Assembly: GCA_014871385.1 (NCBI GenBank)
Contig: CM026427.1
Location: 11,408,430-11,472,429, forward strand
Reading direction: 5' to 3'
DNA length: 64,000 nt
Source of the DNA: Ceratodon purpureus
Lineage: Eukaryota; Streptophyta; Bryopsida; Pseudoditrichales; Ditrichaceae
Both the position numbers and the translations under genes were made by a program. Positions 20,781 to 34,591 of this stretch are shown piece after piece (the first letter of the stretch is position 1; each line of letters opens with the position of its first letter). The notes under the pieces were generated by a model. That model had not been told where the DNA came from. It saw nothing but the letters and a program-made list of their open reading frames with translations, and ran no database searches.

Positions 20781-23700
20781 ATGAAGGTTGCAGTGAGGAG
20801 CATCGATCGGACTTTCACTGTGGAGGTTGACTCCGACGAGCTGGTACCTTGAGCGCAATCTTCTTGCATTTCATCGCTGTGATCAGAATTGGGTTTTACG
20901 CGTTAGTTAAACTCCAGGACTGGTGATTTATAGTTGAATTGATCATGTGATTAGGTCTTAGCTACATGTGGAGTCCAACCATGGTTCTGGATTTATATGA
21001 ATGATATGTTCATCAATGAGTTTTATAAACTGATGTGAATGACCCACTATTTTAGTTTTTTATTTTGTTTTTTATGATATATTTTGCTGGAGCTTCATGC
21101 CAAGACTGTCAGCAAATAGGCTTTTTTTTTTTCGTCATTAAATGTGGGCAATTAAATGTAATTCACTATGGGCTAATGAGGTGGAAAGGATGCTTCCTTA
21201 AGTCTTTTGAGCATCGTTTCAGGAAGTTCGCTGAAAGTGTAATGCTATGCATTGAGGTGATAGATTTATACATGAAGAGGAGTTGGGTTTGAAGCGCTAT
21301 GAGTTGAGGAGCTCTTTGTCTTTCTGGAAGTATTTTGTCACTCGAGAGAAGAGTTTAAACTGAATAGCAGTCGACATGTTCGGTGTGTGTCTTTATTTGA
21401 TGACTGAATTGTGCAGTCATTTGTTTGTTTTTCTTTTGTGATCCAGGTGGAGAATTTGAAGGCCATCCTTGAAGTGGAGGTATGTTAAACCCTAAATTGG
21501 TATTTTTCAATTCTGTAGGTACCTTTCTTTTTCTAGGTTAAACTCAAAGCATGGAAATTGTGGTGACTCTATTGTTTGCACATTTTCTCGAATCTCGATT
21601 GCCGACTTAATTTTTCAGAATTGAATGCAGACACAAGTCCCGCTTCTGCAACAACAGATATGGTTTAAAGGGCAGGAACTGCCAGACTCCCTGAAGCTGA
21701 GCGCGGCTGGAGTTCGTGAAGATTCTATGCTTACACTTGTAATATCAACCATCTCGAGGTACCCCAGCTGTAAATTAAGTAACTCTTTAACTCTTAATTA
21801 TCGGAATGTGCATGCTGGAACTAAAGCAGTTTCGGCATGCCAATGCATTTGCTAGTTTAGGGTTTGATGTGAGACTCGTGAATTTTAATGCTCGTATGGG
21901 TAGATCTTGAAGCAAAGGAAGTAATACCGTGCTCATATGCAGTGCAGAAGTGCCTGTCGTAGGGGGGCATTGGGCAATCCGGGCAGATGGTTCCGCTGCG
22001 AATCCAGCCGAGCTTCAGAAACAACTGCGAGGTGATCCTGTTGCTATGGCACAGCTGCAACAAGTATGTCCTCCAGATCGACGTTCGAAAGCTCTTCTAA
22101 GCGAAGGCATAGAGTGATGAATTGATGATGTGCATTGTGGGCTTGACACCGTGACTATCATTGTCGTTTTTAACGTCCTGTTCATTCATTTCAAAGTTGT
22201 CCAAGGCCATATATTCAGGTTAAATTACTGGGTGGTTTGTTCCTGATGATAAGCTATGTTAGCCTTAGTCATCGATGATGTTCGTTTGCAGATTAGAAAA
22301 ATCTGCAATCATAAGCACGAAATTAGCAAGCTGCATGTGAAAGCAGCTCGTAAAATGAGCTACTCTTAGACTTTAGTTAATGCACTTAGTGTTGAACGGG
22401 TGTAGGTTCCTAGTTGCCACATAAACCTGACAATACTTTGTTACATAAAAACCACACACAACTTAATGCATAAATTTCTACCTGTATGATGGCAGAGAAA
22501 TCCTAACCTAGCGCGATCGGTACTCGAAAACGACATCGATACATTCCAGAGGTTGTTGCGAGAGCAACACCAACGAAAGTTGATATTGGAGCATCAAAAC
22601 CGCGAAGATGTAAGTTCCTAGGACCGTTCACAAATTTCTAGTGCTCACAATGAACGACCGTTACATTTAGGTTACTATGAAAAATGGCACTGCTAAGTAT
22701 CGTTGCTCTTTTATGAAGGTTCAAGGGAGGCCCAGTAAGAGACAACATCAAGAATCACAGGAGCCTTCTGCTTACTCTCAACCTGTTGATTACCTTCCAG
22801 CTTCTCAGGCAGTCAACAACCTGCATCCAGCATTTGCTAATAATGTGAGTGATTCATTGATTCCCATTTTCTGCAATTTCTTCAATCATTACTGAATACA
22901 TGCTCCAAAGTTGAAAACTAATTACGTTAACTCAAAAAATCTGATGCTTGATGCAGGATCTTTAACTAATGTCATGCCTATGTGCAGGATTTGTTGTTTG
23001 CTGACCCCTTTGACGTCGATGCTCAAAGACGGATTGAGGAGGCCATACGGCAGGTTTGGACTTAAATACCACCTTGAATCGTAGTTTAATTGGAACCGTT
23101 TCTCAGTCCTGAACAAGCTGCCTTACAAACCATTTGGTGCATGTATGTAATTATGATAATGAGGTCTCATTTTTAGCTGAGAAATTCTCTCTTTGAGTTT
23201 TACACATCAGATAGCTGTTTTGCATTTCATTGGCTGTAGATTTCTTGTACACCAGGCCCTCTAAAGAGCCGGGTTCTCTCTTTTAGGTCACTAAAGCTAG
23301 CAATGTATGTTTTTGATTAACTGTGAAGAGGAATGTCGATGATAATTGGGAAGCAGCCATTGAACACAACCCTGAAGCGTTTGCTCGTGTTGTAAGTCCC
23401 TACAACTTCACTTATGAAATTGTACTTAATGGTCATGCAGCAAGTCGCCTACTGGTATCTCCTCGTCCTAACTTTATCAGCAGATACTTTAAGAAGAAAC
23501 TAGATACTGAGTACTTTCTGGGGCTCAGATCATGCTGTTCGTGGACATGGAGGTCAATGGATTTCCTTTAAAGGTAGGGTTACAATATTTGAGTGCCCCT
23601 TGACTCACATTCTGATGAAATTATGGATTAACTTATATTAATGCAATTCGTTTAAGATGAAATTTCGTGCACCTTCGGTCGTTTGTTGGAAGACTTGGAG

Positions 23701-26656
23701 TATGAATCACTTGATACTCTCTGCATGTGGCTGTAAAACAGTAATCTATTGACTTGAGCTGTTTTTTGTGTAGGCATTTGTTGACAGCGGCGCACAGAGC
23801 ACTATTATATCAATGCACTGTGCAGAGCGTTGTGGGTAAATCTCTGCACTCTTTTTTACAATTCTCCATTCAAACTGTGACTTATCTTGATTGTATAGAC
23901 AGGGGTGTCATCTAAATGAGAAATGCTTATCACACACTGTAATTAAGTTTTGACATGAAGAATATGCTTTTGATGCCTGACTCACAGTTATCAGCATCTG
24001 TGCGATTTCCAATATGCTGCTTCAGATTTAAGAGTTAATGCATACGAAATACATCGTGAACGCATCGAGATGAATCTTAACATTACGGAGCTGATTTGCA
24101 ATGTACGACGAAGTGTATATGCAACATCATTTTCTTCGACATCAACTGTCTTTCTCTTAATAACATACGCTGCCAACACACAATGATAGAATATTGGTAT
24201 TACAGGTTGTTGAGGCTGTTAGACAGGCGCTATGTTGGCGTTGCTAAGGGTGTTGGGCAGTCTGCGATCGTGGGCCGCATCCATGTTGCGCCTTTAAAGG
24301 TTTGTCCCCATTAAATTTCATTCCCATTATTACTAAACTTTCACTGAATTCGCATTGTGAGACCATAACAGAACAATATAGTAAGGCTTGTATGAAGCCA
24401 TCTGAAAGCAGCAAGGTTTGCTACCTAGCTGTTTGAAATCTGGGTCAGCACACTTGATCCCTATATTCAGCCATTTAAGTCTAATTGTAGCTGATGATTC
24501 TTTTTTATAACACTTTGGAATTGTGTGGGCAGATTGGGAGTAACTACTATCCATGTTCTTTCACGGTGCTGGAGCATGCAGATATTGAATTTATATTTGG
24601 TCTTGACATGCTTCGAAAACATCAGGTGCCCATGACACCAACTTCTCAGTTAGATACTGTCAGTATTTCCTTTGATTGATACATGAGATTCAAATGAGAG
24701 AGTTTTTCAGTCACATTGTACTGATTTGTTCGTGTTGTTCAAGTAATTCAGCTGTTACCGTCCCCCTGAGATCTGAATATTCAGACGCACAGTAATTTCA
24801 TGTTTGTGTACGAAAAATATGCATTTTCTTCTTCTTCGTGAAAACATGTATTCTTCATGCTCATCGTTATAGGACTTGAGAATTCGAATAAAACAGTCCA
24901 TGTTTAGTATCACAAATCTGCGATCTTCGTTTTACCTCGTATTTTCAAGTTTAATTTCAATCTTTACTGACTCAGTATCTTCCGAATATATAGTGACTTG
25001 TGGATACTTTTCTTGACTTCACTGCTAATATGTTATATCGTTACATTACAGTGTACTATAGACTTGAAGGAAAACGTTTTGTGGATTGGAGGTGGAGAGC
25101 ATGCGGTCCCTTTTTTGCAAGGTCCAGTGTATCTCAAATTAACCATCCTCGTGAGCACCTGATTGAAGGTTCTGCTTGTCCGTGTCACAAGAAAATATCT
25201 AGAATCTGCTCTCAATCAATTGAAGGCAAATTCGTATTTAGAAAAGACTCAAGTTTACGATGCCAAGTCCTAAGTGACTAGTTTTTCAAGATTGCTCCCA
25301 AATCAGATAATACTAGAACCCTGTTTCCTCACTTTGAAGACTTATTTGGCGTGCAGAAAAGGATTTGCCGCTACATTTACATGCTGAAGCACGTGTTGAT
25401 GACGCTCCTCCATCTACAGTAAGACTTAATCTCAGTCACTCTCTTACTTCCGGTTACATCGTTTTGGTTGGTACGATTGTGAAGTTTTCTCATATCTGTA
25501 AAGAAGTTTCTCTTCTCTATTTGCCATTTGTATGCTTAAATTTACGAGAACGATAGTTCCTGGCCAAGTTTGAGCTGATGCGTCAAGGATTACATATTTC
25601 AACAGTAAGATTGTGAATAACCTCGGTTGCTCTTGTTTTCTGCTTTAGTTCTAAGTTTACCAGACCATGATCTTTCTCATGATAATTGTTATCAGTAATA
25701 AATAATGATCAGTTGCATCTAATTCAGTTCATTCCATTGACAGGACAAAACCTCTATTCGTGAATGCCACTGCAGCCTTACCACTTTAGACGTTTAAAAC
25801 AGTGACCTCATCAATTATTTTAATGCGCAGGGGGGTATCTCCAGCGGTCCCGGGATGGCAATTCACCCCCCTGCTCCAGTCCATGCACCGCTTGTTCAAG
25901 GTTTGTAACCATAGCTCTCGGCCTCCTTATAGCATAAGATTGAATACTTCTACAATCCAATCTGTTGGCCTTTCTCGCAGTCAAAACTTCAACTTTGCTT
26001 AATTTGACTATTGATATTACCATATGAATATCGAGACAATGAATATCATTATGAATTTTATACCCTGAGCAACAGGTTTGTGGATAAGTTCATTTGTGTA
26101 TGACTCATAGTTTCCTGAATAAGAGATCTGGTGATTGTCTTTGAAGGACGTCCACCAACTGCCACTGGACCCAGCCGAAGTAGGAGAACAAGCAGAAGTC
26201 CACAGGTGATTGCTATGCATAATATCAGTTAGAACACATATATCTACTCTGATTAGCATTACAATCCAACAATGTCCTCGGACCTGGGAAACCCATCTTG
26301 AAGATTATATGTAATTTCCATGAAAAGGCATAATTCTGGCACTCTATTGGAAAAATAGTGGCATCAATATTTACAAACATTACACCATTCATTTCAACAT
26401 TTACTGGTTATCCTTACATACCTGTATCTTGCTTGCAATCAACTGTGATCAATATTTTGGAAGAGTAGTAATCACTAGTCATCACCGAGTGCTGATATAT
26501 TCTGTAGATGTGGTCCTCTTCTGACAGGGAGACAGGGAAAATGCGAAGGTGCAGAGATTGGTGGATCTCGGTTTTGATAAGAAGCAAGTTGTGGATGCTT
26601 TATCTTTGTTTCACGGAAATGAAGACCAAGCTGCGAGCTTCTTGTTCGGAGGTTGA
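20781..26656 (+). CDS. DDI1: DDI1, ubiquitin-shuttle aspartic protease
   Basis: Seventeen exons with consistent phases: 20781-20843, 21447-21479, 21631-21758, 21943-22063, 22496-22609, 22719-22844, 22988-23053, 23329-23391, 23529-23573, 23774-23835, 24206-24299, 24533-24625, 25052-25121, 25357-25418, 25831-25900, 26147-26205, 26528-26656. They give 465 residues. Residues 1-75 form a ubiquitin-like domain (VPLLQQQIWFKGQEL, LSAAGVREDSMLTL). A helical linker (DPFDVDAQRRIEEAIRQ) precedes the retroviral-type protease with catalytic DSGAQST at about 257 and FGLDMLRKHQ and WIGGGEHAVPF further on. The C-terminal UBA is at about 424-465 (LVDLGFDKKQVVDALSLF, ending LFGG). Family members bring ubiquitinated clients to the proteasome and cut heavily ubiquitinated proteins, in cytosol and nucleus. 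Before the UBA is a Ser/Arg-rich stretch (PSRSRRTSRSPQ), slightly longer than in Arabidopsis DDI1 (414 residues). Confidence 0.96.
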
Positions 26657-28399
26657 CCGTGAAAGCTTTTTATCCATTGCAGACAACCCCATGTATCAAC
26701 TCAAACAACTACATACCGTATGTCCAACAACTAATTTAGCAACTAATAGTTTTTAGCTCTGAGGAGATCAACCAGTGTTGTTTGGACATGGACCTTTCTA
26801 AGCTGTTGCATTTGAGTAACGAAATTTAACAATTTTCCTTGACGGGCAGCATATACACCGTAGCTACCGATCAACACTATTGTAGCAACATGTTGACATT
26901 GTTATTGCATATCTTAACATGTTAACATTGCTTCCATCTGAGGGACTCCGGAAACAGTCGGCAATCAACGTCACATGTACTCCGAAGTTGCTCCTTCATG
27001 TTCAAAGTGCAATTCTTATAAATCATGAATTCACCTCTAGACTTCCATCTAGTGCATTTCTATTGAAATTCAATATGCTATAAATTCATATAATTTCTAT
27101 TTAAATGGAGCGTGTTCGCTAAGCAACTACTTCTGTCTCAAAAGGACAAAAAGCATAGATGCTGAAGTAACCAACTGCCCAACCACACAAAGGATAGCAA
27201 GTCAACACAGCTTCTAGCTTCAAAATTTAACACGAAGAAGAGTAGACAATCATGTACTCCTACATATCTCGCTAACAAGGTCATTGATTTAATTCCTGGA
27301 TCCTGATCGCTACAAGTCGACTAAATGCGTTAAAGTCATCGAAAGCAGTGTCTCGCTCTCAACTCAAGGAACAAAACTTCGTTCTACAAAAGCATCGCAG
27401 TATTCAAAACGAATACCTCAGTAGGCCAATACTATGCTTCTGTCGTATTATTGTAGTTCTTTATTAGTACCAGGAGTGAAAGTGAAGTGCACTGTGCAGG
27501 TAAGACTAGTCTCTTTTGCCCGTGTGCCCATTTCGGACGGAACGTGGAGCATTTGAAGGAGGACATTCCGTAGACAACTCCCTGTTTATGTCATGCCGTA
27601 CTCGTGGAAGGAGGTAATATTGCACTTGGAGCTGCCACATTTGCGCCTCACATAGGAAATTCCAGGGTTGTCTTTCTCGTGGTGGGGGGGTTGCTTTTCG
27701 CATGGTCGATGTAAGGAGTTTACACAGGCCCCTCTTTCAACAAGAGTTCCTTTGGACCACCATCTTCAGGTTGATATCTCTCATAGAATCCTTAGTATCG
27801 GTCTGCTCTGTCACGTTATTTCACTGTAATAGACGCATTTTGCTTCATTGCTGAAATGATAGGAAGAGGAGGATTGAGCTAGCTTCAGGACCTGATAGTC
27901 TAAACCCCCCGGACTGCCTCGTTCTGCCTTATGAACACCCTGTCCTTCGTGCATCTTCACAAACATTATTGGTGGTTTCTTCAGTCTATCCCACTAGATA
28001 GGTAATGCACCAGGCGGCTTTTATTTTGTAATCGATGTTGGAGTATGTAACAGGAATCTGGTGAGTGTCCCCAGAACTCGCCATGTGATCCTTGCATAGT
28101 CCATTGCTGTTTGCACTAGGTGTGAGCACCGTGAGATGCAGATGCGTTTCTCCGACAATATTGTGATGCCTACGACCATTACCAATCCACAAATCAACAA
28201 ATGTATGCTCAAGAATCAGCTACAGTCAGCCATAAAGAAGAAGATGCAGAGTTTCAGGCATCCTGAATTTAAAGTTGTGACGATGACATTGTCTTAGCAG
28301 GTGTGGGATAGTGATTCGGAGCATCATTGTGAAGTAGTTTCTTTGTACAGTACAGCTTCGAAAGAGAAATTATCCCTTCCAACACCACCGAGGTTGTTA
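26657..28399. other. Intergenic region downstream of DDI1
   Basis: 3' UTR of DDI1 followed by about 1.5 kb in which I find no gene. Short frames around 26.5-28.3 kb have no recognisable product. Confidence 0.5.
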
Positions 28400-28515
28400 C
28401 AAATGCTCATTTGTAACCCTAATCATATGAGGGCTTTACACCTCTCTTGGAGCTCTCTTCCAATAACACAAGTTGTCAAGCTTCTTTTGACCTCCAAATA
28501 CAATAACATAGGTTA
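28400..28515 (+). repeat. Dispersed repeat copy 2 (partner 9533-9625)
   Basis: Contains the complements of the blocks seen at 9533-9625, in opposite orientation (TATGAGGGCT, TACACCTCTCT, AAGCTTCTTTTGACCTCCAA). Similar but diverged. Confidence 0.75.
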
Positions 28516-29433
28516 CCTCGGCTATGCACGGTCTTAGGCCCCAGACTTCTGGTTTAAAAACCATTCTCCCCGTTACCATACACCAATAGAAGGTTCGTTC
28601 ACCCTTGAATAAATATTTATTTTTTGGAAAATTAAGTTCATCTCCCAAAAAAAAACAATTTTCAGTTTTCATTTTTTTTCCAAATAACCTTAAAATAACC
28701 TTAAATCACTAAAACCAACCTTAAAATAGACAATCTCCACAAACAATTTGTTAATTTTTTTGGAATTCTTCATGAAAAAACCTGCTATCGACACACGGTA
28801 AATTCTCTTTTACTTTTGGTCCCCACCTGTGGAGCCCCCTGTTGTCCCAAACCTACAGTCATGGCGAGTACCTACAACCCAGATTGCCAGATTCTCACCA
28901 CTTTCAGGAGAAACCTGATGAATCATCACATTGCCAAGTTCCAAGCTTATCACGTGAGTGGGATCTGATTCTGCGCTGCCTCGGGACCCGGGACCCGGAG
29001 GACTGAATCTCTGGGCGACTTCAAACCCCCAAGTACAACTCAGATCGATTCCTCCGCATCGGATCACCGACGAGCCGGTGCCGGAACCTCAACTACGATC
29101 GAAACCACCCAACCCAGGTCCAGTACTGTACGTACTAACTCACTTCATCAACACAAAAACCTCCTCAAAACTACCTTCCAAGTTCCAACCTCACTCATTC
29201 GATCTCAAGCTCTCTGTGTCTGTGCACGTACGTGTCGAGTCATCTCTCATAAGACATCGATCACCTTCCTGGATCCTCTGTATTATAGTTTTCAGCTCTA
29301 ATCTTGCAGAATCGCTTCTGATCCGGACCAGGAAGCTTATGAAGTGGGACCAATTATGTCGAGGTTAAGCGCTCAGTCGTCGTCGATGACGAACTAGTGA
29401 AGCAGTTCCAAGGTATGTCATGGCAGTGACATG
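28516..29433. other. Intergenic region upstream of the KH gene
   Basis: AT-rich to about 28800, then a G/C-richer stretch to 29370 with frames on both strands that are not supported as genes. Confidence 0.45.
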
Positions 29434-29470
29434 ACTCAAGGCTCAAGGCTCAAGGCTCAAGGCTCAAGGG
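29434..29470. repeat. (GGCTCAA)n microsatellite
   Basis: About five consecutive copies of the 7-mer GGCTCAA, upstream of the KH-protein gene. Confidence 0.85.
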
Positions 29471-29549
29471 CCAGGCTTTCTTGGAGAGTTTCCATTTGGG
29501 TCCTTGGGCTGTCTGTAACTAACTAACTTAATAACGGACTAGCATGATA

Positions 29550-30486
29550 ACTAACTCGGAGTCCGCTCCTTCCCCTTCTCTCATCATTCCTCTCATCATC
29601 ACTTCCCCGTCTCGATCACTTGGCGTTGCACTCTCGCTCTCCGTTTCCGTCGCTGTCTGGGGTGGGTTATTTCTGCTTCAATCTGCTGCTTTTAATATTT
29701 GCTTTGAAATAATTGCATGATGATGTGATCCCTTTGTGATCGGTTCCTGGTTGCTTATCGGAGTTTAGTAGTTGGGTTGTGTAGGTTTGGAGCGGTGTTC
29801 GAATCGGATCGATGCGTGGTAGTGTTTTAGGAATTCAGGTTGCTTGAGTTTTTCGATTGTTGTTTTCGTCCAGTGTATGTTTTAGCCCAGTGTGAAGATT
29901 CGGTTCAGGTTTGGGTGAGAGCGTTGGATATGGTTCAGTGTTGGTGTTGTGGATAAATTTTGATTCTGCGCTAGTGTATGTGGTGTGGTTGCAGTTATTC
30001 ATATAGGTTAATTGTTTTTAAGCAAGAGTGAGTTCTTATTATCATGACGGTGTGAGTCTTTAGAATCACATGGATTGTGAGTATCTGGGTGCTTACTTAA
30101 GGAGGATGATCGCTCAATTTAAGTAGAGCTCGGCTTTGAGAATTTTTATTTTTATTTTTTGTTTACTTCTCATCTATTTTACTTTTCTTCGAGCGAAGAG
30201 CTTCTGGTTATAAAGTCCGAGTCTTTCTCCTCGGCTGATTAGCATGACCGGTTTTATATTGAACTGTGGCCCTGACTTATAATTGTATGTATGACAAGGG
30301 AAGCTTTTTCTTCTTGTAAGTAGAAGAATTCCGCTTGATGTACAGTTACTGTATATGCGAAACCTTGCATGGGTTTCCATCATAACTGACATCTTACTTG
30401 GTGTATTTTTGCGACTACAGGAGCTTTTTTTTTCCTTACAGAACAGCGCATCGGAGTTTCTATCCGGCTGGGAATTACAGGCAACA
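29550..30486 (+). promoter_or_regulatory. 5' UTR and leader intron of the KH gene
   Basis: A CT-rich stretch (29567-29660, e.g. CCTTCCCCTTCTCTCATCAT) typical of a plant transcript start is followed by T-rich intron-like DNA. A strong acceptor TTTTTTTTTCCTTACAG ends at about 30440, about 46 bases before the ATG. This suggests an untranslated first exon and a ~0.7-kb leader intron. Confidence 0.5.
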
Positions 30487-33400
30487 ATGGACAGGGGCTT
30501 TGGAGGAAAGCGGCCGCATCCGCTCTACGATGGCGACTTAGCCGACCGCAACGGTAGGCAAAAGCGCCGAAACCAAGGAACTTACAGCAGCCGAGAGTCA
30601 GGGGCTGGGTCATTCCTTGCTCGTGACCTCGCGCTTCCTCTCGTGGCTGCATCTGCACCAGATGACGCAATCTTCCGGATCCTATGTCCTGCACAAAAGA
30701 TTGGAAGTGTCATAGGAAAAGGCGGAAGTATAATCAAAACTTTGCGTCAGGAATCTGGTGCCAAAATCAAAATTGCAGATGCGATACCCGGAGTAGACGA
30801 GAGAGTCATCATCATTTCGTCTGCAGATCGAGGGAGTGATCGAGGAAGAGGGAAAGATGGGAGTAACCGAGACTCCCGTTCTGGTGACAAAGGCCGGGAT
30901 GCAGCTCGATCCAGAGAAAGAGACAATGTTAAAACAGAGAAAGATAGAGATGCTTCTCAAGGAGATGATACTGCGAAGCTGACCCCTGCTCAGGAAGCTT
31001 TGTTCAAGGTGCATGCGCGCATCATTGCAGACATAGAAGCTTTAGGGGGCGATGGGTCTGATCAAGATGAAGAGCCTAGCCAGCAGGTTATTACACGACT
31101 ACTTGTTCCCAATAATCAAATTGGATGTCTGCTTGGTAAGGGAGGGAAGATTATTGAGCAGATGCGACAATCTACTGGAGCTCAGATTCGTGTCCTGCCT
31201 AAAGATCAGCTTCCTGGCTGTGCTATGCCCACTGATGAACTTGTTCAGGTGAGCTGCATTTTTTTGGTTTATTTTCATTCTCAATCGTGTTGTTCTCGCA
31301 GGTATACGTGTATTGGGGCGCCTCGGAATTTTATCTCGCTCCGTTTTGTGTTCTAATAAGATCTTAGGCAGCATAAATCAGAAACATGATGAAGGTTGCA
31401 ATATCCTCAGTTGAATGTTGTGATTTCTTTCTGAATACTGCAGATTTCTGGGGATGTTGCGGTTTTGAAGAAAGCGTTACTTTCTATCTCCGCCCGGTTG
31501 CAAGAAAACCCTCCCCGAGATCGTCCACAATCATTTGTGCCCCCTAGATCAGCTTTTGTACCAGTGAGTGATTATCTGCAAAAGGATTCCTATCGGAGTA
31601 AGGGCAACGGCCCTCTGTTCGGTCTGGGACCCGGACCTTTAGAAGGAAGTGGTTGGCCCTTCGGCGGTGGGAATCTGTCCCTAGACCGGCCAGATAAAAT
31701 CCGCAGCAAAGAGGGACGTGATTCTGGGGAGAACGAACTCGTGTTTCGTTTACTTTGTGCCAGCGACAAGATTGGAAGTGTTATTGGGAAGGGTGGTAGC
31801 ATTATACATAACTTGCGCAAGGAGACGGGAGCCCGCATCAAGATTGCCGATGCTGTTCCTGGTTCTGATGAGCGTGTTATTATCGTGTCAGCCCTTGAGG
31901 TATAGTCTTCCTGATATTCTCCATAGACGCAGTCGGCTGTAATCTCTTCCTTGGATATCGTTTTGGATTTTTAAGCGTAAGTGATTTTGTTAAGCCGTTG
32001 TCATAGGTTTTGAATTATTACGCGTGGTTTGCATCAGTTCGGATGATGATGATGATGATGATCTATGGGTTGGATTCCTTTTTTTTAAATAACCCAAGGA
32101 TCTTTGGATGTGTGGATCCTAGTGGACAACAAGTGCTTATCCTGTGTCAAATTGCTTAAGATCCATTGAGCATTTTCTCTAACGTATGATTCTCACAACT
32201 TGTGTGCTGCAGCTTCCGGGGGACTCCTTCTCTCCTGCAATGGAGGCGATGATCCAGGTGCAAGGAAGGACTACCGCTGAGATGGGAGGCGACAAGGATG
32301 GAATTGTAACGACCAGGCTTCTTGTACCCACCAATCAAATTGGGTGTTTGTTAGGCAAAGGAGGCAGTATTATCGCAGAAATGCGGAAAGTCACACGAGC
32401 CAACATTCGCATCCTCCCCAAGGACACCCTTCCCCGGTGTGCCCTAGAAACCGACGAACTTGTACAGGTACTTCGAAGTCCATCCTCTTAGTCATAAATT
32501 GCTCACGACATTCCTGAAAATCTCTGATTTCTGTATCTATTATACATACCAGGCAGAAAAAACCTCCAAGTTTTATTGGAAAGCATGCATGATGATCACC
32601 ACTCATTCATAAAATAAGTACGCACCCGATACGCAAGCTATGCTTGAACTAGATGACTGATGAACACAGGCTCTTGTTTTCTTTAACCAGGACGGTTATG
32701 TGTACAATGTTTTGTAAAGTTGCGAGTTGCTGTTCGTAGTTTAATTAGCCACCAAACAAACGAAGGAAATGTATTGATGTCTAGGAAATGCAGATTGTGG
32801 GAGATCCAAATGTGACCCGGGAGGCTCTTTTTCAAGTAATCAGCAGATTGCGCAACAATGCATTTAGGGAAAGTGGGAACGAGACGGGCAGAGGTGGTGG
32901 CGGAGGTCGTGAGTTTGGGCAAATTTCATTGCCACCGAGTCTAAGCTTGGCAGGAGAGAATTACAGTAGCTCCTTCGACTTCAGCGGAAGGCTGGAGCCC
33001 AATTCGCCTGCTGGAGGGGTATTTACATTACCTGGCATGAGTATGGCTGGAGCGATTCATTCATCGTCTGGTTTTGGAAGTCTTGGTTCTCCTCCAGAAG
33101 CATGGGGCATCGGGGTGAGTTGAAAGTTGTCCCGTTGCATTCAAAATTGGGTGCAAATGCAAAATTCCCATTGGGTCATAATTTGAGTCTCCGTAAATCT
33201 CCCCGACTCTGCTCTGGAGATTATTATGTTTAGCATATACCTTCATGTGTGCAACTAAACATAAAACTATAGGTCATGTCACTTGTCACAGTTCAAGGCA
33301 GAGCTGAATCCTCTCCGCTGCTTGCACTTATCCTACTTACAGGATAATGTGAAATGTGAATAGTTTTAGCTGACACATGATGTTTTGATCCGAGTGTGAA

Positions 33401-34591
33401 TCTTTGATCGACTTAGTCTTTGACCATTCTAAATGAACTTGGCTACAACGCCCTAGATTTTGGATAGTTCATGAGAGCATACCTACAGGAGTGTATTGGT
33501 GAATATTTAGTCATCACACTTTAAATTTAAAGCATAGAGGAACGTCACTATATTTCTGACTCCTGAAACATCTCAGGGAGGTGGTGGATTGAGTAGCCTC
33601 TCTGGCTTTGGTGGTGGCCCTTCGCACTTGATCCAACCACTTGCAGGAGGTTTTGGAGGGTAGGTATGCTTGAGACCTGGAGCTTGAAATTACCCTTGAA
33701 GCCTGTATACCCTTCACTTTATGCTTAAGTTTAAAAGCTCCTTTGAGCAACATACTTAGATTCAGTGCCCCGTTTTTTTGTTAATCACCCATTTCTCATC
33801 CCGAAAGTAAAGTAATAACCAAAAACTAGTAGCTCACTCTGCTAAGGGTGTGCATGATTCAGAGTGTTCGGAGACTAAGTAGTTACCTTGTTATGGTGTT
33901 GTGATACAGCAGAGGCGGGAACAGAGCCATAGGCAATCTCGGGACAAGCCTAGGTATGATGTCCACCGTCGAAGTTCATATTCCTAATACTTCTGTTGGT
34001 TCAGTTATCGGCAAGGGTGGCAACAACATCGCCCATATTCGGCAGGTTTGCCCTCTTCATCTGCGCATGGACATCGCTCATCTCATCACTACCTGCGATG
34101 GCCTCATCCTATTCTCCTCCTTCCCTCTGTACTAACTTAGCCTTTTATCTGTAACGACAACGCCATATTCATTAAATTGGCCTATCTTGATTATTTTGAC
34201 CGCTCAAATAGTGTGATTTCAGTTCATTTTCTCTCTTTATTTGATTAGTGTGGAGGCCAATATTAACATGATTAGCCAATGTGATCAATATTGGCATAAT
34301 GGCATAATGTAGACTTACAATCAGTTTAAGCAGTAAATCCTTAACCTCGATGTTTCTGTTCACCTGTAAATCCTTAACCTTGATGCTTGTGTTCACCTTT
34401 GAATACTTGATCTTCAGGTTTCTGGAGCGAAAGTGAAATTGCACGACAGTGAACCAGGCGCAAAAGACCGAGTGCTAGAACTTTCAGGAACACAAGATCA
34501 GACCCATGCAGCCCAAAGTTTGGTACAAGCGTACATGCAGTCATCCATGGGTGGCGGTGGTTTACTTTCCTCTTCAGGCTTTGCAGCCTAA
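30487..34591 (+). CDS. Five-KH-domain RNA-binding protein (RCF3/HEN4-like)
   Basis: Seven exons with consistent phases: 30487-31248, 31444-31899, 32213-32467, 32794-33114, 33577-33659, 33910-34045, 34418-34591. They give 728 residues. Five KH domains are visible by their GxxG loops, all GKGG: about residues 76, 216, 368, 454 and 660. KH1 and KH3 share GSVIGKGGSII and KIADA(I/V)PG; KH2 and KH4 share QIGCLLGKGG and LPKD, so the pairs look like a duplicated KH1-KH2 module. Between KH1 and KH2 is an Arg/Asp/Ser-rich linker (DRGSDRGRGKDGSNRDSR). A Gly/Ser-rich region precedes KH5. Plant relatives such as RCF3/HOS5 and HEN4 act in pre-mRNA processing and miRNA or stress-related gene control in the nucleus. 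A MITE sits in the last intron and another in the 3' flank. Confidence 0.92.
34165..34291 (+). mobile_element. MITE family A, copy 2 (in KH-gene intron 6)
   Basis: About 127 bases with ends ATATTCATTAAATTGGCCTA and inverted TATTGATCACATTGGCTA, inside the 372-base intron 34046-34417. The central ~80 bases match copy 1 at 10036-10162 closely when inverted. Confidence 0.82.
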
